Shown one piece after another: positions 16,233 to 23,979 of a DNA stretch of 64,000 nucleotides. A program made the position numbers and the translations under genes. Each line of letters opens with the position of its first letter. The stretch's first letter is position 1. The notes under the pieces are model-generated. The model saw only the letters and a program-made list of their open reading frames with translations. It was not told where the DNA came from and searched no databases. The DNA comes from Aliiroseovarius sp. PrR006. Its GTDB lineage: Bacteria; Pseudomonadota; Alphaproteobacteria; Rhodobacterales; Rhodobacteraceae. The DNA lies in NCBI RefSeq assembly GCF_010500215.1, contig NZ_JAAGOY010000004.1:1-64000 (forward strand), written 5' to 3'.

Positions 16233-17461
16233 GCGACACAACAATTCTGGTCGTCGGGACCTATGACACCAAAGATGACGAGCTGAACTATATCGCCGAT
16301 GTGATCCGGGCGCAGGGCGGAGGTGTCGCCACGATGGACATCTCGGTTCTGGGCGATCCAACTGGACCATGCGATTACTCCAAGCATAACGTGGCCGAGG
16401 CTGGTGGGTCGTCGATCCAAGCCGCCATCGACAGCGGGGGCGAGAACACGGCCATGCAAATCATGGCGCAAGGCTCGGCCGCTTTGGCGTTGAAACTTTA
16501 CCGTGAGGGCGTGTTTGATGGGCTGATCGTGCTGGGTGGCACCATGGGCACGGATGCAGCGCTGGACCTGTGTCAGGCATTGCCAATTGGCGTGCCGAAA
16601 TACGTGGTCTCGACCGTCAGCTTCTCACCCTTGATCCCGCCGGAACGCCTGCCTGCGGATGTGCAGATGATCCTTTGGGCAGGCGGGCTGTATGGTCTCA
16701 ACTCGATCTGCAAAGCGTCGCTGTCACAGGCTGCAGGTGCCGTGCTAGGCGCGGCTCGCGCAGTCGAGAAACCGGACTTCCAAAAGCCGCTCATTGGCAT
16801 GACCAGCTTCGGCAAAACCGTGTTGCGCTATATGGTCAGCCTGAAACCGGCGCTGGAAGAACGCGGGTTCGAGGTCGCCGTGTTCCACGCCACCGGTATG
16901 GGCGGGCGCGCCTTTGAAAGCCTTGCGGGCGAGGGCGCCTTTGCCGCCGTTCTGGACTTTGCCCCGCAGGAACTTGGTAACCACATCATGGGATCGACCA
17001 TTTCCGCCGGGCCGGATCGAATGACCAATGCGGGGGCGTCTGCCACGCCGCAGATGGTATCGATTGGCTGCTATGACCTTGTCGATTTTATCGGCTGGCA
17101 GGACATCCCGCCGAAGCTGGCGGGGCAGGAAGTGCACGCGCATAACCGACTTCTATCTTCGGTGATGATGACTCCTGATCAGCGGCGCGAGATGGCGCAG
17201 GCTATGTGCACCCAGCTTGCAGGTGCGAAAGGCCCGGTAAACCTGATCCTGCCTCTTGAAGGTGGCAATGAATGGGACCGTCCCGGTGGTCCGCTACATG
17301 ACGCCGAGGGGCTGGCCGCGTTCGTCGAGGAAATCCGCGCCCACTGTCCAGACAACGTGACGCTGATCGAGTTGGAGAGCCATATCAACGACGCCGCGTT
17401 CTCGGACCGTGTGCTGGCAGAGTTTGATGCGTGGGTGGCTTCGGGCGTGGTCACCCCCTGA
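16229..17461 (+). CDS. UPF0261 (Tm-1-like ATP-binding) protein
   Basis: The protein has 410 residues. It matches the UPF0261/Tm-1 family: an N-terminal half opening TTILVVGTYDTKDDELNYI with glycine-rich VLGGTMGTDAAL, and a C-terminal half with GMTSFGKTVLRYM and FHATGMGGRAFE. Plant Tm-1 has an ATP-binding domain of this type; the bacterial function is not settled. ATGA overlap with the ALDH stop shows translational coupling, so it belongs to the TctCBA-type transporter/ALDH operon. The first in-frame ATG (16217) lies inside the ALDH end and is less likely. Confidence 0.8.
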   Translation: MSDTTILVVGTYDTKDDELNYIADVIRAQGGGVATMDISVLGDPTGPCDYSKHNVAEAGGSSIQAAIDSGGENTAMQIMAQGSAALALKLYREGVFDGLIVLGGTMGTDAALDLCQALPIGVPKYVVSTVSFSPLIPPERLPADVQMILWAGGLYGLNSICKASLSQAAGAVLGAARAVEKPDFQKPLIGMTSFGKTVLRYMVSLKPALEERGFEVAVFHATGMGGRAFESLAGEGAFAAVLDFAPQELGNHIMGSTISAGPDRMTNAGASATPQMVSIGCYDLVDFIGWQDIPPKLAGQEVHAHNRLLSSVMMTPDQRREMAQAMCTQLAGAKGPVNLILPLEGGNEWDRPGGPLHDAEGLAAFVEEIRAHCPDNVTLIELESHINDAAFSDRVLAEFDAWVASGVVTP

Positions 17462-17535
17462 GACAACTTGTTGCACCCGCAATGATTTGCAATCTAGGTG
17501 CGACGGGTATTTATTGTCGGTGTTAAGGAGTGAAT

Positions 17536-17982
17536 ATGCCACACCTGTCATTCGAATTCAGCAATGGGCTGGGCGAGCAGGCAGATTTGCCTGCTCTAGC
17601 CGAAACCATGCGCGAAGCACTGGTCGCCACGGGGAAATGTCCCATTGGCGGCATCCGCGTGCGTGGGTTCGAGGCTGACATCGACGCCATTGGCGACGGG
17701 GCAGGCGGTTATCACTTCCTGGATATGATCCTCAGACTAGGGCAGGGACGGGACGAAGCCACGCGCGAGGCCATCGCCGACACCCTATACAGCGCGGTTG
17801 AGGACGCGCTGCGCCCGCAGATGGGCGACACGCCCTTCATTCTTAGTCTCGAGGTTCAGGAAATCGAAACCCGCTTCAGCCGCAAAGGTTGGAGCACGAT
17901 CCACGCGGCCATCCGCGAAAGGACTGACAATGATGAAGAAACTCGATCGCGCCCTGCCTCTGGCACTTCTCCACGCCCGTGA
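17536..17982 (+). CDS. hpcD: 5-carboxymethyl-2-hydroxymuconate delta-isomerase-like
   Basis: A 148-residue tautomerase-superfamily protein. Starting at ATG 17536 after TAAGGAG puts proline at position 2, the N-terminal catalytic proline of the family after Met removal. PHLSFEFSNGL, GGIRVRGF and FLDMILRLGQGR fit CHMI enzymes of homoprotocatechuate (4-hydroxyphenylacetate) degradation. The last 17 codons overlap the start of hpaR in another frame and may be a non-conserved tail. No other hpa/hpc catabolic gene is in the window, so the pathway cannot be claimed from this locus. Confidence 0.75.
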   Translation: MPHLSFEFSNGLGEQADLPALAETMREALVATGKCPIGGIRVRGFEADIDAIGDGAGGYHFLDMILRLGQGRDEATREAIADTLYSAVEDALRPQMGDTPFILSLEVQEIETRFSRKGWSTIHAAIRERTDNDEETRSRPASGTSPRP

Positions 17983-18358
17983 GGCGACCCTCAAACCCTT
18001 CCGTCAGGAACTCGACGATATCGGCCTGACGGTCCAGCAATGGCGCGTGATCCGCGTGCTGGCCGAAGGCAAACCCTGCTGCGCCACTGAACTGGCCGAG
18101 CGCTGCGTCCTGATGCCCCCTAGCCTGTCGCGCATCCTGAAAACCCTGACCGAACGCGGGCTGATCGAACGGGTCGAAGACAGCGACGCGCGCCGCCGCC
18201 GTGTGAAGATCTCGACGGACGGAGAGGCGAAATACGCCACCATGTCGCAAAAGGCGGCGGGCATCTATGAGGATCTGGAAGACAAGTTCGGGACCGAGAA
18301 AATGGAAACGCTTCTGGATCTGCTGAACGAGCTCTACGACGTCGCCCGCGCGGCCTGA
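17930..18358 (+). CDS. hpaR: HpaR-type MarR-family repressor
   Basis: A 142-residue MarR protein. The winged helix spans about residues 30-95 (VQQWRVIRVLAEGKPCCATELAERCVLMPPSLSRILKTLTERGLIERVEDSDARRRRVKIS). Its N-terminus, ALPLALLHAREATLKPFRQEL, resembles HpaR, the repressor of 4-hydroxyphenylacetate/homoprotocatechuate genes. The gene overlaps hpcD by 53 bp with AAAGGA before the ATG, so the two are coupled. Confidence 0.78.
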   Translation: MMKKLDRALPLALLHAREATLKPFRQELDDIGLTVQQWRVIRVLAEGKPCCATELAERCVLMPPSLSRILKTLTERGLIERVEDSDARRRRVKISTDGEAKYATMSQKAAGIYEDLEDKFGTEKMETLLDLLNELYDVARAA

Positions 18359-18435
18359 CCGTGTGTCACGCAACGGCGTTCTTGCATGGGGCCTTGGCGC
18401 GGCTTACCCATAGGGTAGCAATGAACGAGGCCCCC

Positions 18436-18822
18436 ATGTCCAATACTGACGCCCCCGAAGGCAACATCATCCTGCGTACGCTCGCCATGCCCAAGGACAC
18501 CAACGTGGCCGGAGACATCTTCGGCGGCTGGGTGCTGTCCCAAATGGACATCGCGGGTGGCGTGCTGGCCGCGGAATACGCGGGCGGGCGCGTGGCGACC
18601 GTGGCTGTGGACGCGATGAAGTTCATCTCGCCGGTCAAAGTGGGCGACGTTTTGTGCCTGTATGGCGAGGTCACACGGGTCGGCAGGACCTCGATGTCCG
18701 TCACGCTCGAAGCGTGGTCGGAACGTGACCGAGGCCGCTCGAAGCACAAGGTGACCGAGGGCGTGTTTGTCTTCGTCTCACTTGACGACGACGGCACCCC
18801 GGTTCCGGTGAAGAAAGACTAG
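18436..18822 (+). CDS. YciA-like acyl-CoA thioesterase
   Basis: A 128-residue single hotdog domain. LRTLAMPKDTNVAGDIFGGWVLSQMDIAGG is the conserved first half with the catalytic Asp region, and ATVAVDAMKFISPVKVGDVL follows. YciA enzymes hydrolyse a broad range of acyl-CoAs. GAGG six bases upstream favours the ATG at 18436 over 18421. It is convergent with the next gene, stops overlapping by 4 bp. Confidence 0.88.
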   Translation: MSNTDAPEGNIILRTLAMPKDTNVAGDIFGGWVLSQMDIAGGVLAAEYAGGRVATVAVDAMKFISPVKVGDVLCLYGEVTRVGRTSMSVTLEAWSERDRGRSKHKVTEGVFVFVSLDDDGTPVPVKKD

Positions 18823-19310
18823 ATTTCGGGTCCGTGCTGCCTGCGGTCCACCTGCAGCATGCCAAAGCGATTGGCCGTGACGATGAACAGGTCGCCGTAG
18901 GTCAGCGGCGGCTCTCCGCCAGCGCCGAGGGCCTCCCAGATCTCGCGCAGATTGCCCTTGTTGCCGACCCAAACGACTGTTTTTCCGGCGGATGCGGTGA
19001 GCAACCGCTCGGCCATACCGTTGGCGGGCAGCCGGTTGATCGGCAAATTGCGATCCGTTGCCAGAGGCTGGGCCGTGTCCAGATTGCGCTGCATGCTGGG
19101 GGAATAGATCGCGTCGACATGGGTCCCGTCGAGTGCCCCCACCAAAGCCTGCGCCCGCGCGCGCCCGATGGCATTCAGATTTTCCCCGGTCCGATCCCCA
19201 TGCCGCACGATGATCAACGTTGTGTTTGGCGCCAACCCCAGCACACCCGGTCGCGCACATGCCGTCAAAACCCCAGCGCCCGTCAGCGCCAGAAATACCC
19301 TTCTTTTCAT
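18819..19310 (-). CDS. Histidine-phosphatase-family lipoprotein
   Basis: The protein has 163 residues. The N-terminus is a lipoprotein signal (MKRRVFLALTGAGVLTAC with the lipobox cysteine at 18), so the mature protein should be membrane-anchored in the envelope. LIIVRHGDRTGE carries the phosphohistidine RHG motif of the histidine phosphatase superfamily, and DAIYSPSMQRNLDTAQPL resembles the second conserved segment. The C-terminal catalytic His seen in classical members is not obvious (WVGNKGNLREIW in its place), so activity is uncertain. Confidence 0.7.
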   Translation of the reverse strand: MKRRVFLALTGAGVLTACARPGVLGLAPNTTLIIVRHGDRTGENLNAIGRARAQALVGALDGTHVDAIYSPSMQRNLDTAQPLATDRNLPINRLPANGMAERLLTASAGKTVVWVGNKGNLREIWEALGAGGEPPLTYGDLFIVTANRFGMLQVDRRQHGPEI

Positions 19311-19383
19311 AATGTTTCCCCTCTTCTTAATAGGGGAAGCTTAGCAAGGGGTGGGGGATGTGGCTAGTTTTGCGGGATGATGA

Positions 19384-19542
19384 GATCACGCGAACCGGAA
19401 GAACCTCAATCTCCACGAGCTAGAAGCATGGGCCGAACGCTACGGCGGTCACCAGAAACACGGAGTAACTGTGGATTTAGATGCGTTCGTGGCGACAGGT
19501 GAGGGGAGACCGATAGCGATGTATCTTCGTAGATCAATGTGA
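19384..19542 (+). pseudogene. Possible C-terminal gene remnant
   Basis: An open stretch of 52 codons ends at TGA 19540-19542 and encodes a plausible peptide (NRKNLNLHELEAWAERYGG ... GEGRPIAMYLRRSM). It has stop codons just upstream and no start codon, so it could be the 3' end of a lost gene. It adjoins the AT-rich gene at 19562-20419, which suggests past rearrangement. I do not recognise the family. Weak evidence. Confidence 0.25.
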
Positions 19543-19561
19543 TTTCCGAATGCCATCCTGC

Positions 19562-20419
19562 TTAGTCAATGAGTTCAGCCATGTCTTTAAACGAATCCGC
19601 GATTTTTTTGAGCAACCCTTCGGTTTTAGGGCTAGCTAAGTTTTTACCAGTAATTCTAATTTCGTAAACGTCGTGTTGAAGTTCCAATACCTCAATTGCA
19701 TCGGGCTTAATCCGTTGGATTATGACTTCTTTCACTTCTTCCGTTAACCGGTGAGAAAAACCCTGAAGGAGCAGGTTTAATTCATCTGATGAAGGAGAAA
19801 ATGTTTCAACGAAAACGGGAGTTCGCTTGGGGGCTAAGAATTGACGCTCGCGAGTTACAGTATTTCCGAGTTTGTTCATTGCACGATCAAGATAATTGAG
19901 GCGCTCTAGAATTGCATCGGCTGCAGGGATGCTAGAACTCTCCACATCCGGCACATGGAAAGGTCCAAGCTGACCAATGAAGCTGCTTTCTTTTGGTTGC
20001 TCTGCAGTTTTCCTAATGGACCCAACTAAGTCTTGTTTAAATTTTTCCATTATAGGGTGGCGCAAATCCCGAGGGTACTGAATGTAGCGGTTTGGCCCAG
20101 TGTCGAATGGATAGGCAGTGACATCATCTTTGATAATAACTGTTGGTTTTTGTGTTGCCATTCGAATACCCAGTTCAAAAAACACGTTGGGATTTCGGCC
20201 GCTAACATCGCAGATAATCAGATCGTCATTATAGATATTTTGAAGGATTTCTTTGTGAATAAGATTGGACTCAAAAGTATCTGAGACTAATCGGGCTTCG
20301 TAGCCAGCTTCCGTAGCAGCGGCTTCGACAATCTTCCTAACATCGCTCCAGTGAGCAGAGCCAAGGTTGTCACATTCAGAAATCGGCATGACGATCCCAC
20401 AAATTTTTTCGCTAGCCAT
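19562..20419 (-). CDS. TIR-like/nucleoside-deoxyribosyltransferase-like protein, possible defence gene
   Basis: The protein has 285 residues. The N-terminal 130 residues form an alpha/beta domain beginning CGIVMPISECDNLGSAHWSDV, with a strand-loop DLIICDVSGRNPNVFFELGIR whose N-P-N-V-F-x-E-L-G motif recurs in bacterial TIR-like and deoxyribosyltransferase-like nucleotide-processing proteins. The C-terminal half is charged and helical with no recognised domain. GGAG six bases before 20419 decides the start. Codon use is AT-rich (many AAA, ATT, GAA) in contrast to both neighbours, a sign of horizontal transfer. A role in phage defence is only inference. Confidence 0.6.
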   Translation of the reverse strand: MASEKICGIVMPISECDNLGSAHWSDVRKIVEAAATEAGYEARLVSDTFESNLIHKEILQNIYNDDLIICDVSGRNPNVFFELGIRMATQKPTVIIKDDVTAYPFDTGPNRYIQYPRDLRHPIMEKFKQDLVGSIRKTAEQPKESSFIGQLGPFHVPDVESSSIPAADAILERLNYLDRAMNKLGNTVTRERQFLAPKRTPVFVETFSPSSDELNLLLQGFSHRLTEEVKEVIIQRIKPDAIEVLELQHDVYEIRITGKNLASPKTEGLLKKIADSFKDMAELID

Positions 20420-20500
20420 GCTGCGCTCCATTCAGATTGAAATCAATTTAATAAACCTATGCGTGAGCGAAGCCCTGGTGTCAATTCCAATGGGGTGCAA

Positions 20501-20524
20501 ATTAAAAGGGCCCCCGAAGGGGCC
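20501..20524 (-). terminator. Terminator after ettA
   Basis: GGCCCC and GGGGCC arms with a tight loop lie just past the ettA stop, followed on the minus strand by TTTTAATTT. Confidence 0.8.
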
Positions 20525-20530
20525 GCTCTC

Positions 20531-22186
20531 TTATCTCGTAAACTTCTTATGCTTCAAGCGTTTGGGCTCCAGTGCGTCCGGTCCCAGCCTGCGTTTCTTG
20601 TCCTCTTCGTAGTCCTCGAAGTTGCCTTCGAACCACTCCACATGGGCGTCGCCTTCGAAGGCGAGGATGTGGGTGCAGATACGGTCAAGGAAGAAGCGGT
20701 CGTGCGAGATGACGACGGCGCAGCCCGCAAAATCAACCAGCGCGTCTTCGAGGGCGCGGAGGGTTTCCACGTCCAAATCGTTGGTCGGTTCGTCGAGGAG
20801 GAGTACGTTGCCGCCCTCTTTCAACAGACGCGCCATGTGGACGCGGTTGCGCTCACCACCGGACAGCAGGTTCAGCTTTTTCTGCTGATCGCCGCCCTTG
20901 AAGTTGAAGCTGGAACAATAGGCGCGCGAGTTCACCTGCGCATCGCCCAGTTCGATGATCTCAGCCCCGCCGGAAATCGCTTCCCAGACCGTGTCATTGT
21001 CGTTCAGGTCATCGCGCGACTGATCCACATAGGACAGTTTCACGGTGTCACCCAGTTCCACGGTGCCTTCGTCGGGCTGTTCCTGACCGGTCAGCATCTT
21101 GAACAGCGTCGATTTACCGGCGCCGTTCGGGCCGATCACGCCGACGATACCGCCGGGGGGCAGCGAGAAGTCGAGGTTCTCGATCAGCTGCTTGTCACCC
21201 ATGTGTTTCTTCAGGCCGGTAACCTCGATCACCTTGCCGCCCAGGCGGGGGCCGTTGGGGATGACGATCTGCGCGCGGCCGACTTTGTCGCGCTCGGACT
21301 GGCCTGCCAGCTCGTTATAGGCGGCGATACGGGCCTTGGATTTCGCCTGACGGGCTTTCTGGCCCTGACGCATCCATTCCAGCTCGCGCTCAAGCGTTTT
21401 CTGCTTGGATTTGTCTTCGCGGGCTTCTTGCTCCAGCCGCTTGGCTTTCTGCTCAAGCCATGCCGAGTAGTTGCCTTCGTAGGGGATGCCGCGGCCACGG
21501 TCGAGTTCAAGGATCCAGCCAGTGATGTCATCCAGGAAGTAACGGTCATGGGTGACGATCAGAATGGTGCCTTTGTAGTCGATCAGGTGCTGCTGCAGCC
21601 ACGCGATGGTTTCGGCGTCCAGGTGGTTGGTCGGTTCGTCGAGCAGTAGCATGTCGGGGGCTTCAAGCAGCAGCTTGCACAGCGCCACGCGGCGTTTCTC
21701 ACCACCCGACAGGGTCGTGACGTCGGCGTCATCGGGGGGGCAGCGCAATGCCTCCATCGAGACGTCGATCTGTGCATCCAGATCCCATAGGTTCTGCGCG
21801 TCGATTTCGTCCTGCAGCTTGGCCATTTCGTCGGCGGTTTCGTCCGAGTAGTTCATGGCGAGTTCATTGTAACGCTCAAGGATCGCCTTTTTCTCGGCGA
21901 CGCCTTGCATGACATTGCCGCGCACATCCAAGGATGCGTCCAGTTCGGGCTCCTGCGGCAGATAGCCGACTTTGGCACCTTCGGCGGCCCAAGCTTCGCC
22001 CTGAAACTCTTTGTCGATGCCCGCCATGATGCGCATCAGCGTCGACTTACCAGTGCCGTTCACGCCAACGACGCCGATCTTTACGCCGGGCAGGAAGCTG
22101 AGGCGGATATTTTCGAAGCATTTCTTGCCACCGGGATAGGTCTTTGAAACACCATCCATGTGATAGACATATTGATAAGCGGCCAT
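20531..22186 (-). CDS. ettA: EttA, ABC-F translational throttle ATPase
   Basis: A 551-residue ABC-F protein with two ATPase domains. The first has Walker A GVNGTGKST, signature LSGGEKRRVAL and Walker B MLLLDEPTNHLD; the second has GPNGAGKST, LSGGERNRVHM and VLLLDEPTNDLD. The linker between them contains the charged P-site interaction region (KSKQKTLERELEWMRQGQKARQAKSKAR). EttA binds the ribosomal E site and couples initiation to energy state. The length fits the family (about 555). There is no membrane domain, so it is not a transporter. Confidence 0.95.
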   Translation of the reverse strand: MAAYQYVYHMDGVSKTYPGGKKCFENIRLSFLPGVKIGVVGVNGTGKSTLMRIMAGIDKEFQGEAWAAEGAKVGYLPQEPELDASLDVRGNVMQGVAEKKAILERYNELAMNYSDETADEMAKLQDEIDAQNLWDLDAQIDVSMEALRCPPDDADVTTLSGGEKRRVALCKLLLEAPDMLLLDEPTNHLDAETIAWLQQHLIDYKGTILIVTHDRYFLDDITGWILELDRGRGIPYEGNYSAWLEQKAKRLEQEAREDKSKQKTLERELEWMRQGQKARQAKSKARIAAYNELAGQSERDKVGRAQIVIPNGPRLGGKVIEVTGLKKHMGDKQLIENLDFSLPPGGIVGVIGPNGAGKSTLFKMLTGQEQPDEGTVELGDTVKLSYVDQSRDDLNDNDTVWEAISGGAEIIELGDAQVNSRAYCSSFNFKGGDQQKKLNLLSGGERNRVHMARLLKEGGNVLLLDEPTNDLDVETLRALEDALVDFAGCAVVISHDRFFLDRICTHILAFEGDAHVEWFEGNFEDYEEDKKRRLGPDALEPKRLKHKKFTR

Positions 22187-22261
22187 GTTGCGCGTCCTCG
22201 TGTTTGACTTCCGGTTGTCTTAGCCAGACAAAGGGGGCAGGGCAATCCCGAAGGAGACGTT

Positions 22262-23293
22262 ATGACCTATCATCCCGCCGAAGATCGCTATGAAAAGATG
22301 GAGTATCGGCGCTGTGGGGCATCCGGGCTGAAGCTGCCAGCAATCAGCTTGGGTCTGTGGCACAATTTTGGACATGACTTCCCGCATTCCAACAAGCAGG
22401 CAATTTGCCGGACGGCGTTTGACCACGGGATCACCCATTTCGATCTGGCCAACAACTATGGCCCGCCCGCTGGCAGCGCGGAAGAGGCGTTCGGAGAGAT
22501 CCTGCGCAATGATTTTGCCGGGCTTCGTGATGAACTGATCATAAGCTCGAAGGCGGGATATGACATGTGGTCCGGTCCGTATGGTGAATGGGGTAGCCGG
22601 AAGTATCTGATTGCCTCGTGTGATCAAAGTCTGAAACGCATGGGCGTGGACTATGTGGATATCTTCTATAGCCACCGGTTTGACCCGGACACTCCGCTTG
22701 AAGAAACTATGGGCGCGCTGGATCACATCGTGCGCTCGGGGCGGGCGCTTTATGTGGGCATTTCAAGCTATAACAGCCAACGCACGCGCGAGGCTGTTGC
22801 GATCCTGAAAGAACTAGGCACGCCCTGCCTGATCCATCAGCCTAGTTACAACATGCTGAACCGCTGGGTCGAACGGGATGGGCTGAAGGATACGTTGACC
22901 GAGCTTGGCGTCGGCTCGATCGCCTTCACGCCGCTTGCACAGGGTTTGCTGACCGGCAAATACTTGAAGGGTATCCCAACGGACAGCCGCGCCAGCCAAG
23001 GAAAATCTCTGGCGCCTGATTTGGTGTCCGATGCGCTCATTGAGAACCTGCGCGCGCTTGCTGCGATTGCCGAACGACGCGGACAGACCTTAGCTCAGAT
23101 GGCGCTAGCTTGGGTGTTGCGTGAAGGTGGAATCACATCGGCCCTGATTGGTGCCTCCCGCCCTGAGCAAGTCGTGGATTGTGCGGGTGCTGTTGCACGA
23201 CTGGACTTCACGGACGAAGAACTTGCCGAGATTGACGCCTATACCAATGAAGAGACTGCGAACCTTTGGGCTGCGTCGTCTGAAATCGACTGA
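22262..23293 (+). CDS. mgrA: Aldo-keto reductase, MgrA/YghZ type
   Basis: The protein has 343 residues. The AKR tetrad is visible: Asp and Tyr in FDLANNYGPPAG, Lys in IISSKAGYDMWSGPYG, and His in VDIFYSHRFDP. GAMDH-like and IHQPSYNMLNRW motifs match the YghZ group, which reduces L-glyceraldehyde 3-phosphate and methylglyoxal. It is divergent from ettA. AAGGAG precedes the ATG. nadD follows 15 bp downstream, perhaps in the same transcript. Confidence 0.85.
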   Translation: MTYHPAEDRYEKMEYRRCGASGLKLPAISLGLWHNFGHDFPHSNKQAICRTAFDHGITHFDLANNYGPPAGSAEEAFGEILRNDFAGLRDELIISSKAGYDMWSGPYGEWGSRKYLIASCDQSLKRMGVDYVDIFYSHRFDPDTPLEETMGALDHIVRSGRALYVGISSYNSQRTREAVAILKELGTPCLIHQPSYNMLNRWVERDGLKDTLTELGVGSIAFTPLAQGLLTGKYLKGIPTDSRASQGKSLAPDLVSDALIENLRALAAIAERRGQTLAQMALAWVLREGGITSALIGASRPEQVVDCAGAVARLDFTDEELAEIDAYTNEETANLWAASSEID

Positions 23294-23308
23294 GTTGCTT
23301 CAGCTGTG

Positions 23309-23905
23309 ATGCGTCATAATTTTCCATATGCACGGGTCGGTCAGGTGATTGGTCTTTTGGGTGGGTCGTTTGATCCGGCCCATGAAGGGCATGTTCACAT
23401 CACGCGCGAAGCGTTGAAGCGGTTCGGGCTGGATCAGGTGTGGTGGCTGGTGACGCCGGGTAACCCGTTGAAAGCGCACGGACCGGCACCTTTGGCGCAG
23501 CGTATGGAGCAAGCGAATTCCGTCATGCAACACCCGCAGGTGAAGGTCACGCAGATCGAGGCGCAGACCGGCACGCGCTATACCGCCGAAACGCTGGAAG
23601 CGCTGATTGCGCTCTATCCCGGTGTGCATTTCGTGTGGCTGATGGGGGCCGACAATCTGGCCAATTTCCACCGGTGGGAGCGTTGGGACTGGATCATGTC
23701 GAACGTGCCCGTCGGCATTTTGGCCCGGCCGGGCGATCGGGGCGCGGCCCGCGTGTCCAAGGCGGCGCGCCGGTTCCGGTCGGCTCAGATCACGGGACGA
23801 GAGGCCGCGAAATTGCGTGTGTCTGAAGCCCCTGCATGGTCATTGGTGAATGTTCCGATGCTGGATGTTTCGTCTTCCCAGATCCGGGCACGCGGGGACT
23901 GGTGA
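23309..23905 (+). CDS. nadD: Nicotinate-nucleotide adenylyltransferase
   Basis: A 198-residue nucleotidyltransferase. [22 protein letters not shown] carries the H/TxGH motif (HEGH), [12 protein letters not shown] binds substrate, and the C-terminal SSSQIR motif is present ([10 protein letters not shown]). NadD adenylates nicotinate mononucleotide in NAD synthesis. No clear ribosome site separates GTG 23306 from ATG 23309; I chose the ATG. Confidence 0.93.
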   Translation: MRHNFPYARVGQVIGLLGGSFDPAHEGHVHITREALKRFGLDQVWWLVTPGNPLKAHGPAPLAQRMEQANSVMQHPQVKVTQIEAQTGTRYTAETLEALIALYPGVHFVWLMGADNLANFHRWERWDWIMSNVPVGILARPGDRGAARVSKAARRFRSAQITGREAAKLRVSEAPAWSLVNVPMLDVSSSQIRARGDW

Positions 23906-23979
23906 AACTGTCAGAAAGATTGTGCTGATCGGCAGGTTTCCGGCTTGATTGCGCGAAAGCCAGCGGGTTAACTCGCCCC

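Noticed and set aside
18819-19310. Phosphoglycerate mutase
   Set aside because: It has a lipoprotein signal and lacks a clear second catalytic histidine; only the superfamily can be claimed.
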